From Deltaproteobacteria bacterium (GTDB lineage Bacteria > Desulfobacterota > Desulfobacteria > Desulfobacterales > C00003060): a DNA stretch of 7,138 nt. The notes under the pieces were generated by a model. The model was not told where the DNA came from, did no database searches, and saw nothing but the letters and a program-made list of their open reading frames with translations. The stretch lies in the NCBI GenBank assembly GCA_019309815.1, contig JAFDFO010000105.1, positions 1-7,138 of the forward strand, read 5' to 3'. Of the stretch, positions 5,756-7,138 are shown piece after piece. Within the stretch, counting starts at the first letter, position 1. The number at the start of each line of letters is the position of its first letter. Both the position numbers and the translations under genes were made by a program.

Positions 5756-5933
5756 ATGTCTGTGGTCAGGGCCCATGTCATTGTCCGGGGGATGGTCCAA
5801 GGGGTCTACTTCCGTGCACACACCCGGGACGAGGCCATAGCACACAATATCAAGTGATGGGTGAAAAACAGAAAAGACGGCGGTGTTGAGGCTGTCTTCG
5901 AGAGACGCAATGTTCCTGGTGCAAAATATCTAG
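5756..5933 (+). pseudogene. Decayed acylphosphatase gene
   Basis: The only coding remnant on the plus strand. From ATG at 5756 (AAGGAG at 5747-5752) the frame reads a clear acylphosphatase N-terminus, with V-I-V-R-G-M-V-Q-G-V-Y-F-R at about residues 8-20 and the catalytic Arg in F-R. A TGA at 5855-5857 then falls exactly where the family has the Gly of the G-W-V-x-N motif; right after it the same frame continues W-V-K-N-R-K-D-G-G-V-E-A-V-F-E, including the catalytic Asn. GGA to TGA is the simplest cause. After 5902 the match passes to another frame (D-A-M-F-L-V-Q from 5904), consistent with a 2-nt loss at the next conserved Gly, and stops at TAG 5931-5933. The usual last 25 or so residues (the G-P-x-x-A-x-V part) are missing. 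Acylphosphatases hydrolyse acyl phosphates; this copy cannot make a full enzyme. Its 3' end meets the end of the rubrerythrin-like gene. Confidence 0.85.
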
Positions 5934-6427
5934 GATGCTATCCAGGAAGCCGGATCGCTCAGGTATTTTTCGGTTTCCTTTAGTGAAAGATAGTGCTCGT
6001 GCTCAATGGCGGCAAGGAGGTCAAAGAAACTCTTCACCTTCGTATCAGTCGCCTCATCTCGGAGTCTGGTATAATAGGACACCCCCTTGGCTTCGAAGTC
6101 CATCGCTTTCCGGATCGCCTTCAGCTCGTCTTCGTCGGTTTGCACTACCTGATCGATCTTCCGCAGCGCATCTTTGAGAACATCCTTTACGAGGCTACCC
6201 TTCAACTCGACGGGAACTGTTTCAGGCCACTTTCCCTCTGCTTGCCACTTCTCGTGCAATTCCTTCAGCTTCTGAAAATGTTCCAGTTCCTCGTCTGCGA
6301 TCTGCTGAAACATGGCCCTGCCTAAAGGGTTCTTGGTTCTTTCCGCATTCTTGAGATAGAAGTCCCTTTCCCTCATCTCGTTGGTCAATGCCACCTTCAG
6401 TGCGTTCAGGAATGGTTCTTTGCCCAT
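5930..6427 (-). CDS. Rubrerythrin-like ferritin-fold di-iron protein, no rubredoxin domain
   Basis: A 165-residue all-helical protein with the four-helix di-iron pattern of the rubrerythrin/ferritin-like group: E17 in T-N-E-M-R-E-R-D-F-Y, E47-L-E-H50 (ExxH) in helix 2, E112 in D-F-E-A-K-G-V-S-Y-Y in helix 3, and E142-H-E-H145 (second ExxH) in helix 4. No C-terminal CxxC pair exists, so the rubredoxin domain of classical rubrerythrin is absent and electrons would have to come from elsewhere. Members of this group reduce peroxide or store or sense iron in anaerobes; which applies here cannot be read from the sequence. ATG at 6427 is well supported by GAGGAG at 6435-6440, 7 nt upstream. It follows the DUF3795 gene after 84 bp, so it may be co-transcribed or have its own promoter; no strong one is seen. 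The stop at 5930-5932 overlaps the end of the acylphosphatase remnant. Confidence 0.87.
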   Translation of the reverse strand: MGKEPFLNALKVALTNEMRERDFYLKNAERTKNPLGRAMFQQIADEELEHFQKLKELHEKWQAEGKWPETVPVELKGSLVKDVLKDALRKIDQVVQTDEDELKAIRKAMDFEAKGVSYYTRLRDEATDTKVKSFFDLLAAIEHEHYLSLKETEKYLSDPASWIAS

Positions 6428-6511
6428 GATTTATCTCCTCTTGAATTTCGACCGCAATGTCTTTGTTTGCGATGCGGGAACAAAGGTCACTCGACCCCAT
6501 AGTTACCAGGA
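6428..6511. other. Short gap upstream of the rubrerythrin-like gene
   Basis: It holds the ribosome site at 6435-6440. On the minus strand a TTGACC (6520-6525, inside the end of the DUF3795 gene) has only a poor -10 partner (TATGGG, 18 bp away), so a promoter is not claimed. No terminator is visible. Confidence 0.4.
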
Positions 6512-6985
6512 TCAATCCAGGTCAACCGATGTTTTGCACTTGTTGCAGCGCTTCGCCCCCCTGAACAGCTTGTGGCCGCATTCAGGACAAATGTAGCGGG
6601 CTTCTTCCTCCTGAACCCACTTCTCCGTCCCCCATTCCCGCCAGCAGGGGATTGCTCTCATAATAACCTTCTTCCCCACTGGCATCGGGAAGTCCTCAAT
6701 GAAGGAGCAGGGAAAGTCATTACATTCATGACAGCCCGCGAATCCCTTCTTTTGGTTGCAATCCCTTATGACGCATTCTTTGCAGAACCCAAACGGTCTC
6801 TTGGACAGACATCCCTCACAGTGAATATCTTCCACACACAGACCTTCACTCCCGGGAAGCCTGCCTTTGTATACGCCCACAAGGCGTTCCTTGAATTTCC
6901 GGTTGTTGTCTCTTGTGGCATAATATACCGCGCACACGCCACAGTACAGACCGCACGGAGCCAGAAATTTCTCATTTATCTCCAC
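6512..6985 (-). CDS. DUF3795 cysteine-rich zinc-binding protein with C-terminal zinc ribbon
   Basis: A 157-residue protein of the DUF3795 family, found mainly in anaerobic bacteria and archaea, function unknown. It begins with A-P-C11-G-L-Y-C15-G-V-C18, the family signature, followed by cysteine pairs at C50/C56/C59, C68/C71/C76 and C85/C88/C93. A separate C-terminal zinc ribbon is formed by C133-P-E-C136 and C147-N-K-C150. In all there are 17 cysteines. The frame can be opened from a TTG at 7024, but a GGGAG abuts that codon with no spacer; the GTG at 6985 has AGAGG 6 nt upstream and gives the short N-terminus normal for the family, so I prefer it. No membrane segment or signal peptide. The gene is first in the window and lies 84 bp ahead of the rubrerythrin-like gene. 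Metal binding is inferred from the motifs. Confidence 0.85.
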   Translation of the reverse strand: MEINEKFLAPCGLYCGVCAVYYATRDNNRKFKERLVGVYKGRLPGSEGLCVEDIHCEGCLSKRPFGFCKECVIRDCNQKKGFAGCHECNDFPCSFIEDFPMPVGKKVIMRAIPCWREWGTEKWVQEEEARYICPECGHKLFRGAKRCNKCKTSVDLD

Positions 6986-6991
6986 ATCACA

Positions 6992-6996
6992 CCTCT
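6992..6996 (-). promoter_or_regulatory. Ribosome binding site deciding the DUF3795 start
   Basis: AGAGG on the minus strand, 6 nt before the GTG at 6985. The competing TTG at 7024 has its G-rich element directly adjacent, which is too close for normal initiation. Confidence 0.5.
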
Positions 6997-7063
6997 TCAA
7001 GCCACACTTCTTTTTGTGGATCAACTCCCGATTAGTTGTAGTTAATTGAGGCCAAATAGATGG

Positions 7064-7092
7064 GTTATCCCCAATTGAACAGGCGTTATCCC
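7064..7092. promoter_or_regulatory. Two GTTATCCC boxes 21 bp apart (possible operator)
   Basis: GTTATCCC occurs at 7064-7071 and again at 7085-7092, start to start 21 bp, two turns of DNA, in the region upstream of the DUF3795 gene. The spacing would place two identical protein-binding sites on one face of the helix. No regulator is known and the element may be chance. Confidence 0.25.
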
Positions 7093-7095
7093 AGA

Positions 7096-7127
7096 GGGGT
7101 CAAGGGGTCCAGGATTCAAGGGTTCGA
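7096..7127. repeat. Degenerate 8-bp tandem repeat, four units
   Basis: Four consecutive units GGGGTCAA, GGGGTCCA, GGATTCAA and GGGTTCGA run without a gap. All share GG at the start, TC at positions 5-6 and a final A. The tract may continue in a decayed form past the window edge. It is non-coding and upstream of the DUF3795 gene. Confidence 0.55.
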
Positions 7128-7138
7128 GTGAAATGCTA

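Noticed and set aside
5612..5845. N-terminal extension of the methyltransferase (78 more codons in frame)
   Set aside because: It is antisense to the acylphosphatase remnant, contains a promoter-like element for the same strand, and has a composition (many P, H, D) unlike a methyltransferase N-terminus.
5855..5857. TGA read as selenocysteine in the acylphosphatase
   Set aside because: The position is a conserved Gly, not a redox residue, and the gene is also frameshifted and truncated downstream.
6572..7045. 157-codon open frame on the plus strand
   Set aside because: It is the reverse complement of the cysteine-rich DUF3795 gene, has no ribosome site and no recognisable domain.

Overview
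The window (about 50% G+C by eye) looks like chromosomal DNA from an anaerobic bacterium, most likely a Desulfobacterota (sulfate-reducer type) lineage. This rests on gene content: an oxygen-sensitive Fe-S L-cysteine desulfidase-type enzyme, a PflX-type radical SAM protein, a rubrerythrin-type di-iron protein, a cysteine-rich DUF3795 protein and a YkgJ-type cysteine-cluster protein. The lineage call is inference; no rRNA or other phylogenetic marker is present. Every intact gene lies on the minus strand, so transcription runs from high to low coordinates.

Layout from the right edge: a tract of degenerate 8-bp tandem repeats and a pair of spaced GTTATCCC boxes (about 7064-7127); a DUF3795 zinc-binding protein (6512-6985, GTG start preferred); a rubrerythrin-like ferritin-fold protein (5930-6427); and, on the plus strand, a decayed acylphosphatase (5756-5933) with a stop codon in place of a conserved glycine, a frame change and a lost C-terminus. 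Two back-to-back promoter-like elements at 5675-5733 could serve the dead acylphosphatase (plus) and the next unit (minus). That unit is a compact set of four genes: a SAM-dependent methyltransferase (4949-5611), an unrecognised 69-residue protein (4712-4921), a radical SAM protein with a twin-arginine leader (3635-4696), and an exported protein with an Ig-like half and a degenerate HAD-like half (2906-3628).

A 215-bp element with terminal inverted repeats and strong internal secondary structure (2694-2908) separates this unit from the next and ends exactly on the stop codon of the exported-protein gene. It looks like a non-autonomous mobile element (MITE-like). The next unit is a UPF0597/CyuA-type cysteine desulfidase (1421-2671), a YkgJ cysteine-cluster protein (1046-1414) and a YgjP-type zinc metallopeptidase (474-1046), the last two joined by a TAATG overlap. 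After a 209-bp gap a membrane protein gene begins at 264 and runs off the left edge.

The points most worth follow-up are the four-gene unit, which places a radical SAM enzyme with an apparent Tat signal beside an exported HAD-like protein of unknown function; the inverted-repeat element; and the broken acylphosphatase, which a simple ORF search misses. I see no tRNA, rRNA, CRISPR array or transposase.
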